From the NCBI GenBank assembly GCA_027575805.1, contig JANBPU010000004.1, positions 124,001-188,000 of the forward strand: a stretch of DNA of 64,000 nt, read 5' to 3'. Position 1 is the first letter of the stretch, and every line of letters starts with the position of its first letter. The notes under the pieces were generated by a model. That model worked only from the letters and a program-made list of their open reading frames with translations. It was not told the DNA's origin and ran no database searches. This DNA comes from Mycoemilia scoparia. Taxonomy: Eukaryota > Kickxellomycota > Kickxellomycetes > Kickxellales > Kickxellaceae. Below are positions 63,455-64,000 of the stretch, one piece after another. The position numbers were made by a program, and so were the translations under genes.

Positions 63455-63957
63455 TCAAAGAACCCAAAGAGGTTTTTCCATCCACAGGTTTATTGTTTTC
63501 TGCGCACAAGATAGTCGACAAAACAAGACCAGCTTAATAAATGCAACATTACGCCAATGCTGGTTTTGGGTTTTGAATGTGGGTATTGCAAATGGGCCTT
63601 TGGCAATGGCAATGGCAGTGTCTGCAGTGACAGAAGCAGGCAGCTGAGGTTTATTGCCAGGATCGACAAGCCCAGATGCACAGCATAACTTAAAGATCCA
63701 CACATCAATTAGTTTATATGACACATTCTCTGTATCGTCCCATACGCCACCTCTGCGATGCATGAGGTTGGGTTGCTGAGCTGATCTTGTTGAATTGGAT
63801 GATGGCAGTGGCCATGTATGCTGCGTTGTGTCCAGCAGACCGCCTTGTCTATCCTGTTGGCCTTGCAAGCGCAACAGCTGCCATGTTTGATCTGTATGTA
63901 TATTCCAAGTAGCCAAAACCCTTTTCATGTGTGGGAGTAGCTTGGCGGCTGGTGGAT
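63455..63957 (-). CDS. Possible last exon of an unrecognised gene entering from the right edge
   Basis: A minus-strand frame opens right after a good acceptor (TTCTCTTCCAG at about 63958-63968) and runs about 167 codons to a stop at 63455. It reads PPAAKLLPHMKRVLATWNIH, then TWPLPSSNSTRSAQQPN and KLIDVWIFKLCCASG. No domain is recognised, and the sequence continues beyond the window if it is real. The lack of low-complexity bias and the splice-like boundary favour coding; the absence of any family match argues caution. Part of the frame may be 3' UTR read-through. Confidence 0.3.
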
Positions 63958-64000
63958 CTGGAAGAGAATAGATTGTACTTTTTTATTGTATGTGCAGGTA

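Noticed and set aside
1..64000. Exciting multi-gene system such as a secondary-metabolite cluster, CRISPR array or virus-derived block
   Set aside because: The genes are unrelated housekeeping and regulatory genes; no CRISPR-type repeats, backbone biosynthetic enzymes or viral genes were seen.

Overview
The window is nuclear DNA of a fungus, probably an early-diverging filamentous lineage (Zoopagomycota or Mucoromycota grade); the exact clade cannot be fixed from the sequence alone. The evidence is short GT-AG introns (mostly 60-120 nt), AT-rich spacers, and a gene set mixing fungal hallmarks (Esa1, Lhs1, an Rgd2-type F-BAR/DEP/RhoGAP, a Git1/Munc13-like protein, a CSL factor) with genes absent from budding yeast (Nup43, RNF121, taspase).

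Layout. 0-5.7 kb: a Nup43-like WD40 gene (cut by the left edge), a five-exon ZNHIT3-like zinc-finger gene, the MYST acetyltransferase ESA1 and a class I SAM methyltransferase. 5.7-12.6 kb: a 2,283-residue THADA/Trm732 protein. 12.7-15.6 kb: a mitochondrial ribosomal L51/S25/CI-B8 protein and a membrane-anchored or secreted sphingomyelinase-like phosphodiesterase. 16.2-22.4 kb: an MIT-like membrane protein with Asn runs, a twelve-exon taspase-like threonine protease and TFIIH subunit TFB4 in nine exons. 22.6-34.8 kb: ER chaperone LHS1 (ends HDEL), the RhoGAP and the Munc13-like protein. 35.5-44.4 kb: a triple-LIM protein, an RNF121-like membrane RING protein in nine exons, and a citrate synthase with both a mitochondrial-type N-terminus and a C-terminal SKL. 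44.4-49.9 kb: a long gene-free region upstream of a large CSL (CBF1/RBP-Jk/Su(H)) transcription factor at 49.9-54.3 kb. 54.3-63.4 kb: a gene-poor stretch full of microsatellites and miniature inverted-repeat elements. The right edge may hold the last exon of an unrecognised minus-strand gene.

For the multi-exon genes I joined exons by hand. In each accepted model the reading frame closes exactly across all junctions, and family motifs are restored across splice sites. Most genes are housekeeping and do not form a functional cluster; neighbours are usually divergent or convergent with short spacers.

The most notable unexplained structure is dispersed DNA: at least four groups of short (about 65-135 bp) elements that end in TGG...CCA-like termini next to TA. 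Two groups share a ~20 bp end with the core ATTTTTGAAGGG. About 17 copies lie in spacers and introns, one pair abuts back to back, and no transposase is present in the window.
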